Positions 24,501 through 37,855 of a stretch of DNA of 64,000 nucleotides are shown in pieces. A program made the translations under genes and the position numbers. Position 1 is the first letter of the stretch. Each line of letters starts with the position of its first letter. Origin of the DNA: Ifrita kowaldi (taxonomy: Eukaryota; Chordata; Aves; Passeriformes; Cinclosomatidae); assembly GCA_013398055.1 (NCBI GenBank), contig VZRS01010803.1, positions 124,001 to 188,000 of the forward strand. The letters run 5' to 3'. The notes beneath the pieces are model-generated. The model did no database searches. It saw only the letters and a list, made by a program, of their open reading frames with translations, and was not told the DNA's origin.

Positions 24501-27500
24501 TTTACTGTTCCACTCTCTAAACTTCTGATTTTCAGTGCATCTGATGAGTACATCTTGTAATTAGTCCAGAAAGAATAGGGCCCTTTATTTTTAGATTGTG
24601 TATCAACATGCTCTGCAGTCCTACGGCCTTTCTGTTCTACAAAACACACAGAGTATTCCACTGGTTGTCATGAGAAAATCTTCAGCTCCCTGCTCCTTTT
24701 GTGCTGAGAAACTTGTAATTTGTGTTTGCCACATGAATACTACTACATGTGAAAATATCAACATATGAAATACATATTATTAACATCCCTATTAATTTAT
24801 AACTTATCATTAAATGCACGTTGAGATATTCCCATACGTTTCCAAAAAAGTCTTACTGCATGTGCAGACTTTCATGACGCTTGTACTTGCAATGTTTGTT
24901 TGCATGCTTTTATGAGAAAATTGTTCTCGAAGTACTGTAGACCATTTGGATAGTGCTTCACTTGGATATTGAAATGGTTTTTAATTTGGATGCATGAGGA
25001 ATTTGGTTTTTTTCAGCAAAGAATTCAGGGTTGCATTTCAGCAGTATAGAGTTCAGGGAAGCTGGACTCAAAGAGGAAGTACAAACATTTTAACTTCCAG
25101 ACAGTAACTTTTGCAGTGTTTTTAAGGAGACAGAGATACTTGTTCCACCTTACATAACCAGAAATTACATTGCAATACAAGAGCTAAGGGCTGTTGATTC
25201 TCTTGAACTTTAAAACCTTGTCTGTGTTAACTGCTTGACAGCTCACTGTTACTTATTCTTGCTTGGGTACACAGCAGTTAGAGATAAATTAGAGACCCAG
25301 TTCCTCGTAAATCTGGGACTTTTCAGCACAAGCTTAGTATTTTGTCTAGTAAAAGATTTAAATCAGATTTATGTCCTTCCTGACAGCCAATTCCATTATT
25401 CATTGTCCTTCACAGCTTCTTAATCAAGAAGTTTTTCGCGATCATTCATTATTTCTACTTTCTTTGTTGTTTTCCTAAGCTGTCCCAAGTAGTTATTTTT
25501 GTTCTTGGAAGTCAGAGGACAGATGAAGTTACTGTAAGTTGTAGCACTGGTAAAACAGGTAAGATTCAGCTGGGGTGTATGTGATTGACTGAATGATCTG
25601 GTTTAGAGACACTTTATTGTAGTGACCCCTTAAATAGATTTACTGTATCTCCATGGATGACATTGAAGTCAGATGAATCCTGGGCAAAGTGAGTGCATTG
25701 TGCCACATCAGCGTATTTCTCATAGTTTAGTGCAGTATGAATATATTAACAGTAATATCATACAGTGTATCAAATACTGTTTTGTGTATGGCATATTGTG
25801 CTGAGTTTATAACCCTTTACAAAATACATTCCTTGTGCTTAAAAATTCTCTGTGTTAAAAATACTATGGGTTTTTTCACAGGAGAAGATACAATATTCCT
25901 AACTTCTTTCTATATAAAGTAAATATAACTCACATTTTTCTTCCTGGGACATTGAAAATTCTGTGAAAGAGATTCTTCCTTTCCTTTGTAATAAAGCTGT
26001 AGTAAAAGAAAGTAAAAAATAAATACACTTTCCATTAAATTTCTAAACTTTCACTTAGACTGTCCATCCAAACCTAATGTCATTCATGGAGATAATCCAT
26101 CATAAATTTCATGCCATTTTTCTACCAGTATAGTTTCTCCTCAAGGGAGTTATTGTCATCTGGAAGTTGCTATGGAATTTTCTTGTCAAACTGGAAAAGT
26201 ACATATGCTAGAGAAAACATTAAAAAGCTAACATCCTTAACTTCTAGAAGAGGCCATAACCATCTTCTCAGAATGAAAAAGTAAATTATTTAAGTCCATA
26301 ATGTCAAATAATTGGAAGCAAAATATGCTCAGAACCTTCTGTTTGCATTTGGTCTGACATTTTGGGAATTAAAGGCATCCCTAAAGCATCATCAAAATGG
26401 ATATATACAAACTTAATGATTGCAAAAAGGATGATTTTCAGGACCTGGAAAAGTATAAAAGATTTATCTGTGGTAAGAGTTTTGGCAGACCTTGTAAGAA
26501 CAGGCTCATATGAAAAAGGTTACTTGGTGACTAGAAGATAAACTCAATTTTTAAAGAGTGTGGTTAGAGTCTATGGAATTTCTACAGTTGTTTTACAAAA
26601 GTGACAACATTAGACATACCAGTATAAAATCAAATTAACTAAATTAACAAAAATACAAGGGAATATGGAAAAGGATGTATCTACTTTTCCATAGATATAA
26701 TTTTATCAGCAGCTGTTAATGTGCTGTAGCTCAAGAGAAACTACATACTCAAAGTAAATACATAAAACCAAAATACATTGTTTGAAGAGTGCTGAGGTGC
26801 TATGCTTTATCACAGTTATGAATGGAACTTTATAGAGAGAAGTGAAAAAAGGTTCTTCAACAGCAGCATAAAAAAGTGTCTGTTTAGTTTGCCAGTACAT
26901 CTAACGAGAGGAAAAAGCATACATTTTGTGGAAGATCTAACATGCATTTCCTAGAAAGCAATTTAACAACTTGGAGAATACATCTGCATGAAATAGAATC
27001 TTACTTTGTTTCAGTTTGGAGTTGAAAATTCTTGAACATAATCTGCTCGAGTTTATGGCTGCCATATGGTTTTTCTATGATAAATTGCTACAGTGTGTAA
27101 ATAAATAAGAATACACAAATCATAGAAATTAAGTCATGCAATATCTAACAGAATATTTTAGATCTAAACTACTGTTGGCAGATCAATGGTCAACCATATT
27201 TAATTTTCAAATTAGTGGAGAATATTTATGTGGATCATTCTGATAGTTAATCAATTTACAATATGTTCAGTATGCAGCCTTCCTAGCAGTAGAAAGAGTT
27301 ACTCTGAGAGCAAACTTTTCCCACTTCTATTCAGTACTTCTCTTTTGTGCAAATTGGATGCTTTAAAAACTAGTACAGATGGAATATGATTGTTTTGTCA
27401 CCAAGAGGATCAAGTGGTTTCAAATCTTGCTGAATTTTTTAAGGGGAGAAAGAGGAAATACATCAACTTTTCTGGAAATCCCACCATCGGCAACCCACAG

Positions 27501-29287
27501 CAAGGATTTAAAATTAATTATCTATGCCTATGTCCTTATATTCCTTTGCTGTGAAAGACATAAGTGAGGATAAAGGTGAGATTGAGACCAGAGCTGTCAT
27601 GGAGTGGGAATGAGGAAACATGGACACACGTTAAAAACATCACACAGCTCCTACAAGCACAGGCATGACCATGAGTTAATCACAGCAATCTCTAGGTGCA
27701 GTGATGAATGATAAATAATCAGACTCGTCCTGTGCTAGTCATTTGGTATGGTGTTTTGGAGAGTAGTGCCTAGAAAGATTATCAACTGCAGTGTGTAGAG
27801 GAGGAACACAGCAGTGGGAATGACACATTTTTTTCCACTCTAAATATACTTCATTGATGCAATAATGTGTGGCTCTTGTGGGAAACAGCAGAAAGGGAAA
27901 ACAGCAAATAATATAGTTTACTTTGTATAATTATGCAGCTTTGCTGGTAACTGTTAGAAATAGTTGGATCCCTGTTTCTGGTACACTTTTTGAATAGTTC
28001 CTGTTAAGATGACTCAGATGTTTTTGAAAATAACATTAGGGTAAGAACCATGCCGTCAATATAAAAGAAATTATATTTTTAAGTGAAATCTTGTGCCTGT
28101 ACTTTGTACAATGAACATGAAATTTGGAGAGTATGTCAGATGGGAATCAGAGAAGTTCCTCTGTTTCTGTAAATGCTGACTTTAATTTCCACCTAATTGC
28201 TTCATTTATGATATTCTTTTTCAGGCTATTTATTATGCTCCAGAATTCATGTAAAATGAAATAGTCCTATGTAACAAGAACACTATAACTGCAATAACAA
28301 AGTGCTAAAGATTTAAAGAAGTGTCCAAAATTACTGACCTCTGTAAGTTTAACTGGGTGTATTTAAATTACAAAATTATTTTTAATAGTATGACAATGTG
28401 TTAATTTGTTCCTGTGAAAGACTTGCAACACAGTGAAATCTCAAAGCTATGTGAAAACTGTGTTGTTATTTTCCCATCCTTTTCATTTGATAATTTATTT
28501 AATGCTCAATAGAAAAACAAAAGTCTACTTCCAAATGAAAATTAGGGCATTTTAAAGTGTCTGTTTATTTTGAACTACAATTACATCCAAAGATCTAGCA
28601 TTGGAATAAAAGGAAGAGTTAGCATTCTTAAACAAAAGCAATTATCTATGTATCTGCAGAATTTATTTAATAGTGGTCAGTCTAGCACACATCAATACAG
28701 ATAAGTCTTTACTCAATAATGAACACAAATCATGATTTATGTTAGACTAAGCAAAATCAATATAATTTGAAGAAAAATCAAAGTAAAAATGAAATGTTTC
28801 GATAGGATTCAAACCAAGAACACAAGCAAAGGAGTCCAGATAGGCACTTGTTTAGTAGGAAATAAACCCCCTCTCCAATCCTTTTAACTGCTTCTGTGGC
28901 CTCCATTCAAATATCCATCAAATCCTTAATTATTTACTTTCTCAATGACTTTTCACTGGTATCTCAAAATGAATTACCATTGCATGCTTATGCTTATCTA
29001 TGTACTTTTTGTTTTCAGTTATTTCAAGTGCCTGTTCATTACTTGGGGCACATTAGAACTATGGCAATATCTTCCACTGTGTGTCTTGTGTTTGTATTTT
29101 ACTTTAATCACAACATAGTAATCGGTTATGTAATGCTGAAGGCTTTTAAAACATGACTATTAAACTTTTCTCAATAAAATGCACATTATACACATTGGTT
29201 TAAATGTAACAGAAAGGAAATAAAATCTAGGATAAAATAAAAATATGGGTCACTGTTTCTGACATAACAGCTAGAAAGTGCTGTAAC
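21551..29287. other. Long AT-rich non-coding stretch, no gene seen
   Basis: About 7.7 kb with no supportable gene. It includes the 18-mer AATTCTGAGTCCAGCCTG at 23417-23434 that recurs at 17711. A few imperfect (AAATAGAT) units lie near 23005-23028. Open frames reach at most 86 codons (28896-29156, hydrophobic). A pyrimidine-rich run with a TTTTCAG acceptor-like end occurs near 29007-29018, but no coding frame downstream of it is convincing. Confidence 0.65.
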
Positions 29288-29331
29288 TAGAAAATGTAGA
29301 GTAAACAAATGTAGAAAATGGAGTAAACAAA
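29288..29331 (+). repeat. 22-24 bp tandem duplication with two GTAAACA motifs
   Basis: TAGAAAATGTAGAGTAAACA plus AA (29288-29309) is followed by TAGAAAATGGAGTAAACAAA (29312-29331), a direct duplication with a 2-base deletion. Each copy contains GTAAACA (29301-29307 and 29323-29329), the core consensus of forkhead (FOX) factors. The duplication is certain; FOX binding is inference. Confidence 0.7.
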
Positions 29332-31320
29332 CTCAGAGACACAATCTAGAATATATCAGATTAGAAAAAAAACAATACCTTTGCCTTCTGTCTAAATTTT
29401 CAAATGGTATGTCCTCCCGCTAGGTTTGAGGCAATCAAAGAATATTCAAAAGTTATTAATTTCTGGTAGCAGATGGTATCCCTGTACTCTAACTACAACA
29501 GAAGTGCTACCCTGTGTTAAACACACACTCCTTTAACAGTGGCAGTAATTAACCTGAGGAGCAGTTAAGGAAGAGAAAAGCTCAATTTTTCCATTTTCTT
29601 CCTCAGGAAAAGACCTGGATATGCAAAGGTGTCCTTCTATGCTGTATTTTCTAGGGAAATAACCTTTCTTCTTCTCGCTTCCAGTATTCCTCCTGTCTTT
29701 CATTTGTGAACAGCTTTTCACCATTTCTGTGGTGCTGTTTTCTTCCACCTCCTATATAAACAGCTGCTGGATCACATTCTTCACTAAAGAATCAGTAAAA
29801 TTAAGCAGTTAGAAAAATGAGGACAAATTTCATGCCATATTCCAGTGTCCATATTTCATGCCTGGTCCCTGCCAGCAGTTGTGTGGGCCCCACAGAGGGA
29901 GAAATGATCTCCAGCATGAGAGCAGGAGAGATTGGTCAAGGTCAATGAGAACTGCCTACTGGGAGTCTACCTTTTCTCAACATGTATACTAGAGACAAAC
30001 ACAGGTCATTGGCAACTGCATCAGCTGTAAGCTGAGAACAAAAGACATAGTACACAGTTTATAAAGCCTATCAATCCATGAGAGCCTTATGGAAACAGAG
30101 AGTTTGACTGGCAGTGCGAGGAGAGGAGTTTGTCCCCCACTTGGCAAATCTCAAATAATTAAATATTATTAACTGCATTTCAGTATGTCCCATTAGAATT
30201 AAAACTAATATTTTACCTTTGACAAAGAAAATTTATTGACCCTATATTGAATATTCAGGTCACTGGTGTTATATATGTCTCTTTCCAGTAAAATATCCAT
30301 CACCAGTATCATTTAGCCTCAAAAGAGAAATCTGAGTTCATTTCCTCATGAGTATTATACTCCCCCAGAAGATATGAAATATACAGGCTTTCAGAGTTAA
30401 ACATGTAAAACCAAAGCATTTTCTTTGTTAATTTTCAAAACTGGCAGTTTCCCAAGGGAAGTAAATTCAAATAAACATATGGATATTGAATCCTACTGCT
30501 TTCAAGTACTGTGTAGGCCCTCCTCTATTCACTGAGGGCTGTATACAAACTGGATGTTATCTATTTATAGCATTCAGCACATATTGAATCAGTATCTCCT
30601 GTGATAGAAGAGTTACGCATCTGTGTAGGTGCAGTTTGACACCACTGTAGCTGATGTAATTCCAATGTACTTAAATCAGCTGTATCAGTCTAAGCATTTT
30701 TAGCAATACCTCTGTGATTACGTTAGGGAAGGCAGGGGGTGTTTTAATTTTACCAACCAACTGTAAAGGCAGCACAATGAGTTTGATTATAATGCAACAA
30801 ACTGCTGATATCTTGTGCCATAAAGTCCAAATTCTGTTACAGAAACTATTCAAAGATGGGGGAAAAAAAAAAGAAAAAAATAAAAATATTATGGTACTGT
30901 AAAAGGCCAAGCAAAATGTGGCAGATTTTCAAAATAATTTTTAATCAATAACATTCTTAAAGATGTTTGCTAATAAAGCAATTTAAGTAGCTGATGGAGA
31001 GTCTTAGAGCCCAGGTCTGAAGAGTCAATAACATGATAAGACCCCTTCTCTCATCTCAGCAAAATCCCTGTTCAGAGGTGCCTTCTTTCTCTTTCAGGCA
31101 GTTTCCACAGCTGAAGCACATGTCCATTCCACAGCTGTCTTGGCTGTTGAGAAGTGCCCCTCAGAGAGACAACCACCTCCTTTTTAGGGGCCATGATGTG
31201 CAAGTTCTGCTTCCTGAGCTGTCAGGAGGCATCATCGGTGAAGAGTAGGGCCAGTCAGCTCACCTGAATCTGTAGTTTTCATCTCATTTTGAAACAGTGG
31301 GTTTCAGAGGTGAAGAAGTA
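29332..31320. other. Non-coding stretch, no gene seen
   Basis: No supportable gene or RNA. The sequence around 31050-31260 is GC-richer and open in one + frame (31033-31248, 71 codons). It directly precedes the CR1 fragment but does not obviously belong to it. The rest is AT-rich. Confidence 0.6.
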
Positions 31321-31617
31321 AAGGACAGGGACTTTTTACAAGGTGACAGGACAAGGCACAATGGTTTTTAAGTGAAAGACAGTAGATTTTGATTAGATAT
31401 TAGGCAGAAATTCTTTACTGTGAGGTTGGTGAGGCAGTGGAACAGGATACCCAAAGAAGCTGTAAATGCCCCATCCCTGAAATGCTCGAGGCCAGGTGAG
31501 ATGGGGCTTTGAGCAACCTGATCTAGTAGGTAGCATCCCTGTTCATGGCAGGGGGGTTGGAACTGAATGATCTTTAAGATCCTTTCCAACCCAAACCCTT
31601 CTATGGTTCTATGATTT
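31321..31617 (+). mobile_element. CR1 LINE, 3' end fragment
   Basis: This reads as the last 0.3 kb of an avian CR1 in sense orientation. The blocks, in order, are AGGACAGGGACTTTTTACAA, AGATTTTGATTAGATATTAG, GTGAGGTTGGTGAGGCAGTG, AAGAAGCTGTAAATGCCCCA, CTAGTAGGTAGCATCCCTG and CATGGCAGGGGGGTTGGAAC. It ends in CCAACCCAAACCCTTCTATG and GTTCTATGATT, the short terminal repeat at which CR1 ends in place of a poly-A tail. The element is 5'-truncated and carries no intact reverse transcriptase. The - strand frame 31368-31589 is a by-product. Confidence 0.93.
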
Positions 31618-33910
31618 AGCTTCTACAGCCATGAAACAAATACAAGCATGTGCACAGAACTCCAAGCTACAGGCTGACCACACCAGGATGAGGCTGAGCC
31701 CAAGTTACAGCTGTAGCAATGGGAGGTGAGGAAGGCACTCAAACTTTTGTGTCTGTACTACTGGCATCACCTCACCTCCACCAATTCTACCCCCAATAGG
31801 TAATGGCCCACCATCAGCATGTTCATTCAGGGAGAGAGCCATCCAATTTCCATTGGGAGAGCACTTTCTTTCCTAGTTCAAATTGTACCTTCACCTCAAA
31901 AATGTAGTGCATTCCTGTAACATGGGGGAAATAGGTTAGTGCTCTCCATGGCTGAGCAAGCCTTATAGAATAGGTCTTCTGCATCACGGGAGATTGTTGT
32001 AATGTCTGAACAATTACCTGATAGCAACATTACCCCTAATCCCTAAAGGAAGTGCCAGGGGTGCTGCTCTGGGTGGATTTTCAACCAGTGTCTGCCCTGT
32101 TGATCTCTAGGGTAGGTCTGAAATCAGAATTGCAGCTCCTTTCATTTCACCCTGAGGCACCTGACTCTTCCTATAGAGCTGAAAAATCTTACAGACCATT
32201 CTGCAGTCCTCAGCTGAGGGCAAGTCTCTGAAGATTTTAGGAGTATGAGACCTTAGCTGACCCAGCCCTACCTAATTCTAGACAACAGAAGATATGGCAG
32301 CCATTAAATACTTTGCAATGAGAAATGCTCCATTTATGATTTTGTTCACATCTTTTAAATTCATGCCTTTGAGCAGGACTTCCGGCATTCTGAGATAATA
32401 ATGAGGTAATGAAAAATTGCTGGTTTTGATGTCTGTTTGGCTAGCAGCCACTAGCAGTGGTTAGGATCAAGAGAACGACAGATGTCCTTTATAATATATC
32501 AGTTACTGATGGGAAGATCCCAGATCTGAAGCACCATAAGTCCCTTCAAGGGAAGGACATAAGGTTGGAAAATATCACAGAGGTAGAATTAGATTATACA
32601 AAATATATATTTCACATGAGTACCTTGGGCATCTCTTTGATTTCTTGGGTCAATCAGTGCTAAGTTTAGTTATAAAGGATGAAACCAAGCAGTCAGACTG
32701 CTGGAAAAGATTGAAATAGAATAAGCATGTTCAGGACAATAAGTAAAGGATGTTTATCAGTTTATAGCGTGTCTAGATTTAGAAATGATTTGCTAGAAAC
32801 AGTGTTGGTATGCTTCCCAGAGATAATGTTTCTCTCTTTTGCCTTTTCTGTGTGATACAGACGCTTTCAGATGGCAGATATTAAACTAGAAACAGCTGTA
32901 TCCTCTCCACAAAATATTTTATTACTGACAAGCCATATGTCTGTTGCCTGTCCTTCTTAAAAAGACAACTGCGTGCCACACAGCATGCAGAGAATTGGGG
33001 CACATAATACAGACCGAAAAAAAAAAAGAGGAAAACATCTCTGTCAAGACTGGTGGGGATTATGTTGTTGTTGTTTCACTCTGTACTGTAACCAGTTGTT
33101 TACACAAACAGACACAGAAACAGAAGACAGATACCACTTAACTTTGTTAAGATAGGGCATTTTCCACATAATGTATGCTTGTGCCCTCCCCACACTGCAG
33201 CTTGGACCTCCAGAAGAGACTGTGCCTTTTCCTTCCTGTCCATTGTCACAGACCAGGGTTTTCCTCTCTTCTTAGGTATTTTCCAGAAGCCATTGCTTTC
33301 TCACACTCAAGAGTTTAAATTTGCAACCGATTTCATATTGCTTTTTCCAAAGGTCAGTTAAGGCTGTTCTCTTTTGGCAGCCGGAGTATGTGCAAATCTC
33401 AGAATTTCTCATGAAGATGAAAAGCGCAGATTTTTTCAAACAGAAGACTGGCTATAGAAATTATTCAAATGATACAAAAGGGCAAGAAATAAATGCAACT
33501 TTTAATTTGCCATAACAGACACCCTGACAATTTTGATTTGGACTTAGACTGAAATGACATTCACCAAGTTGATGAAAACTTTTCTTTTGAAATGTCCCAA
33601 CCTCACTAAAGAATATGTGAGAGCCCACTTAACACTGTAAGAGATACTTGTGGGTACTGGTCTGCCTCTCCACATGGAACAAGAGCCTGCAGTATCATGT
33701 GAAATTCCTAACTTGGCTTCTGCACATCATACAGATACATTTGCTTATTTTTAATGGTGTGATATCCTTTCAGCAAGACTAACACTCTGTACTTAAACAG
33801 CGAATTTTATCTCCAGTATAATGGCCAACTTATGCCATCAGCAATTTAACCCAGTGTAAAGTAACACATTAATCTTGGAATATTGTCTAAAATTCAGAGA
33901 CAATACAGTT
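31618..33910. other. Non-coding stretch, no gene seen
   Basis: No gene is supported. Several short open frames between 32944 and 33515 overlap in different registers and include an A-run artefact near 33018-33030. A pyrimidine tract with CAG (about 32828-32860) resembles a splice acceptor, but no exon of recognisable coding content follows. Confidence 0.6.
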
Positions 33911-33943
33911 TATACATATACATGCACATTTTTTATATGTATA
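33911..33943. repeat. 10-bp perfect inverted repeat, AT-rich
   Basis: TATACATATA (33911-33920) and TATATGTATA (33934-33943) are exact reverse complements around a 13-nt spacer. AT-only stems like this are common in such DNA. The interest lies mainly in its position just before the CCAAT duplication. Confidence 0.7.
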
Positions 33944-33951
33944 TTATTTTT

Positions 33952-34003
33952 ATCTGACCAATCATTGGATTCAACACAAAATCTGACCAATCACTGGCTT
34001 CAA
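33952..34003 (+). repeat. 29-bp tandem duplication with two CCAAT boxes
   Basis: ATCTGACCAATCATTGGATT (from 33952) is repeated as ATCTGACCAATCACTGGCTT (from 33981), a period of 29 bp. Each unit holds GACCAATCA, a good match to the NF-Y consensus RRCCAAT. A pair of CCAAT boxes about three helical turns apart is typical of NF-Y-driven promoters. No transcription start, CpG island or gene is visible nearby, so the functional reading is weak. Confidence 0.75.
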
Positions 34004-36109
34004 ATCTGAGTAGAAAAGTACAACACGCTTCCACTGTGTTGGAGATGATACTTCTCTGGAACAAAATCAGATATCATTTTCTGGTTTATGTAGCATATGA
34101 CTGAGGATGGACAATTTCCCTCATGCAGATTTCTGTCGCTGCAGACTGCAGTGATTACAAGATACACTCAATTCAAATCCTTTCTAACAATTGGGAGAAG
34201 TCGGTGGTTCAATCCTTCATGTTTCTTTTTTTTTTATTTCTGTAAAGACTAAATTTAACATTCTTCAGTGATCTGATAAATTTACTGGAAGGAGAAATTT
34301 TGCCTTTCTCTCCCACAGTGGCCCAGAGGGAGACTGAAAATTGAATACATTTTGGCTCCTAAGTTCCAAACTATTCCCACTCTAACCAATTATAGATGCA
34401 GTTCATCATGCCTAATTTTCAGTTGTCCAAAAGTTAGATATCTTAGTATTAGCCATCTGACACAGCCTTTATATTCTGTGTGCAGAAATGTGTGAATTTC
34501 AGGAGAATGATTAATCACATCCTAAAATAGGTATAAAAAATTGAAGAAATGACTCAGTTGAAAAGGTTCCTGTTCCTTTCCATTAACTCTGATGATTAGC
34601 TGAGATTCAAACATTTAAGAACTTTTGAACATTTGAGTTCACCTGGAGGAATTCCAGCTATGGTGTTCATTATGTTTTGGTTTTTTTTTTCCTTATGCAC
34701 AATCCTGAAACATAAGCATGTGATTTTCAGCATGAGAAGATAATCAGAATTTAGATATATCACTTTGAATACTGAGAAATAGAAATATGGACAAATAAGG
34801 CGTGTCGTGTGATTTCACAGAAAAAAATGCGAACACTGAAAATTATCAATAGGGACTTGTGAATTGGAATTTAAAAAGTATTCTCTTCTTTACTGTTAAA
34901 AAGAGGTGCAGGTTTTTCCTATTTTTCACATAAACACCTGCCTCTAGATAATCTGCAAAAGTGCGTTTTTGTCTTCTTCATTATTCATAAATAAAAGTTC
35001 AGGTCTTACTAAGAAAAATACATTAGACATAGAGTTTAACTACAATTGCACTTGTACAAAATATTGTCTGATTTTTCTCCCAACTGAAAAAGTTGAAAAT
35101 GGAGAAGGCCATTTGTCAAATATGCTTAGTGACAGAAATGCTGACAAGAGGAAATCTGTGGACTTTGGTAGCACTATACTTGAGAATTTAGATAAGCACA
35201 GAAGAAAAATAAGTTGCTTACATCACTGCTATATTGTAAAAGCCAATGCGTTGGAAACACCCATCAAGAAATTTCTTCCATTGTATTATAGCATTTAATA
35301 AAAGCACACTTTCCAAAATTATCAAAACTCAAATGCAAATATACATGGAGCATCCTAATGCATAATTATTCAGTTTGCCAACCCTTTCAACATTTTTGCA
35401 AAAATAATGACCTCCATATTTTTTCCTGTCCTCCTCACTATATGAATTTGTTGGACAGATTTCTGGACTGATTGACAGAGCCCAAAGAAAAAGCTCTCCT
35501 TCAGGATCTCACTTTAGCCTCCTGTTATATACCACTGGAAAAGGTGATACCCTACGTAAGAAAAAATTATAAAAGATCTTCATGTAATTGTAATGTGAGC
35601 AATAAGGTTAAACATACAATATCCATACATGAGGAAATGGGACTTTGATGAATTCCCACGCTGGGGTTGCAGCAATAAGGTAACCTATTTTCTCTTGTCT
35701 TTATATTTTGCCCATTAATTCACAGAAGGAAAATGAAATCACTAGTGGCAAATAAAAACAACTGCTCTGCAAACAAAAATAAAGAAAAAATTATTGCTTG
35801 ATGGAAATACTAAGGAGTTCAGTTTGCTTTTAAGTTTTTTTTCTAATATCTCCAAATATTTGCAATAATAGAAGGTATCAAATTTAGAAATACTGATTTA
35901 GAAATTTGACTGCAATTCTCATGATCTAAGTCTTCCTGTCATAGCTAGCTTGAGGCACTACTGCAGTCAGGGAATTTCATTTATACAAGTTCAATTAACT
36001 TCTTTTCAAAATATAGCAAGATCCATTGTTCCAAGACAGTAGTTTAAATGACTGAAAATGGAAAGCAAGAGCACTTAGAGCTCTTTCTCTTGGAAATGCT
36101 GGAAATATG
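34004..36109. other. AT-rich stretch with a 109-codon open frame
   Basis: The + frame 34969-35298 (109 codons) is one of the longest not caused by a simple repeat. Its peptide has a lysine- and asparagine-rich make-up, no signal peptide, no membrane segment and no motif I recognise. An ATG-started frame of this size is expected by chance somewhere in 64 kb of six-frame sequence. I list it only so it can be checked, and I treat it as non-coding. Confidence 0.5.
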
Positions 36110-36177
36110 TTTTTCCTTCTTTTCTTTTTTTTTCTTTTTTCCCCTTTTTTTTCCTTTTTTTGCCTCTTTTTTTTTTT
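36110..36177 (+). repeat. Polypyrimidine tract
   Basis: Sixty-eight bases of T and C with one G at 36162, mixing long T runs with CCCC and CC. The + frame through it (36048-36257) is an artefact rich in F and S. Confidence 0.92.
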
Positions 36178-37855
36178 CGGTCTCTGGGTGGGAACTGGAA
36201 TTAAATGTCATTGGTGGATTCCCAGTAACAATGGGAGCTAATTCTTCTTGGAACTAATTTGCACTATTATTTTATAGTCTGCCTGACTTACCTTAATAGA
36301 AATTTGAAAAAGCTGCATTAAAAGGGAAAAGAGGTCCCAGTCACAGACGAGTTCCTGTTCTCTGTCCATATCACAAGATTTTGTTTGTATACCATTTTGT
36401 CTGGTAGGTTTTTATTCATTCTCCTGTTGTCACTGTGAATATGACATGTGCACCATTATTTCATTATCGGATTTTAAAAGCAATCTCTGTAGCTATTATT
36501 TTAATGAAAACCATTTTGAACCATGCCACAGAAAGGAATAATTGTCCCTGTGAAGTTGCATAAATTTATCAAATATAAACATTAATGTAGCTATACTTGG
36601 GAAACATATTTTAAGGACCTCCATGAAAAAATCCCTTGGTACGTTGTATACTAATTAGTTTTAAATAAAATATTTAAGTTTGTACTAAAGTAAAAAAGAA
36701 CTACTTTTAACCTAACCAAGAGTATCTTTACCACACTATATGTGAGTGAAAAAAGCCACATAATTTATAAATGAGTAATTGTTTATATGTGTCCGTTGGA
36801 CTAAAATCCACTTGTTTTGTGCACAAGGACCAGGATCCTTTGCTTTAGAACAAGAGTCTTCTGAGTAGAGACCAGATTTCACATACACAACCATGATGAA
36901 AATAGAGACTAATAGGTTAAAAACTGTAAAGCCGATCCTAAATTTTAGAAAATCTGGAAAATATGGAGGAGTTACTGTATTTGACTAACAAAAAGATACT
37001 CTTAATGGACCTCTCTAGTCTTTAAAACTATGCAATGATTAGCAGGCACTGGAAATAAATGGACAAGTTGTGCCACCCAGTCAATTTTATCTTTAACTTC
37101 TATTTCTGTATAATCCTCCTGGAGAAATGCTTGCTCTTTTGAAGTTGGCATGATTTTCAAGGGACAGTCAGTAAAGTTGTTATGCAGCCCTCACCCTTCT
37201 CTGGAGAGCAAAAGAGCTCATCCAGTTTCACAGATGTGCCACCCTATTCCTGGACTGAATTGTCAGATCTTTGGAGACAGCACACCCTGTGGTTTGAGGC
37301 ACACACGAATTTAAATTTAGATGAAGTCAACAGGGAAAGCTTCCTATCACAGTGCACTTGAAGTTGAAGGGAAGTGATAGAAAACCCATTGTTATGTAAA
37401 AAATTCAGCTTTAAGACTTTTGGTAAGTGTAAATGGCTCAGTAGGAAACAAAACCACTTATAGTTAATAAATGCTCTCTTTCCGTCTCTATATTGTCTGA
37501 AGGCCTTTTCTGAAGATTTTTTATTCAAGGATAGATTCAAGACAGATCACACCAAATGTTCAAAACCAGGCCTTTTGGCAACCTGTAGTTAAGACACAGT
37601 CCTTGAGATGGAAATCCCAATAAAATTTAATTTAACCCAATGTTTATTTTAAATATTTGGTTTGCACAATACTAGAATTTAGTCAAAATTATTTTTCTTT
37701 TTTGAGATTGTAATAAAGCAAAGACAAATTATTATCCTACTCTCCCACTGCGAGGACAAGCAGCCAAAATTACAGTAGAGAGTTTTGACGCAGGGTGGAA
37801 AGAAGCACTGAAGGATCATGTACGCTATCTTCTTACAAATTTTTACTTTTGCTTT
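36178..37855. other. AT-rich non-coding stretch, no gene seen
   Basis: Nothing supportable. The - strand frame 37244-37540 (98 codons) has no recognised domain. Confidence 0.65.

Noticed and set aside
28995..29156. Exon-like segment after TTTTGTTTTCAG
   Set aside because: The acceptor resembles consensus, but the following frame is hydrophobic, T-driven and without recognised homology. Such tracts are frequent here.
31368..31589. Minus-strand frame inside a CR1 fragment (a similar one at 37843-38163)
   Set aside because: It is antisense to the CR1 3' tail. The two similar peptides reflect repeat homology, not a gene family.
34969..35298. 109-codon + frame
   Set aside because: Length is within chance expectation, there is no recognised motif, and the context has no promoter or splice structure I can support.
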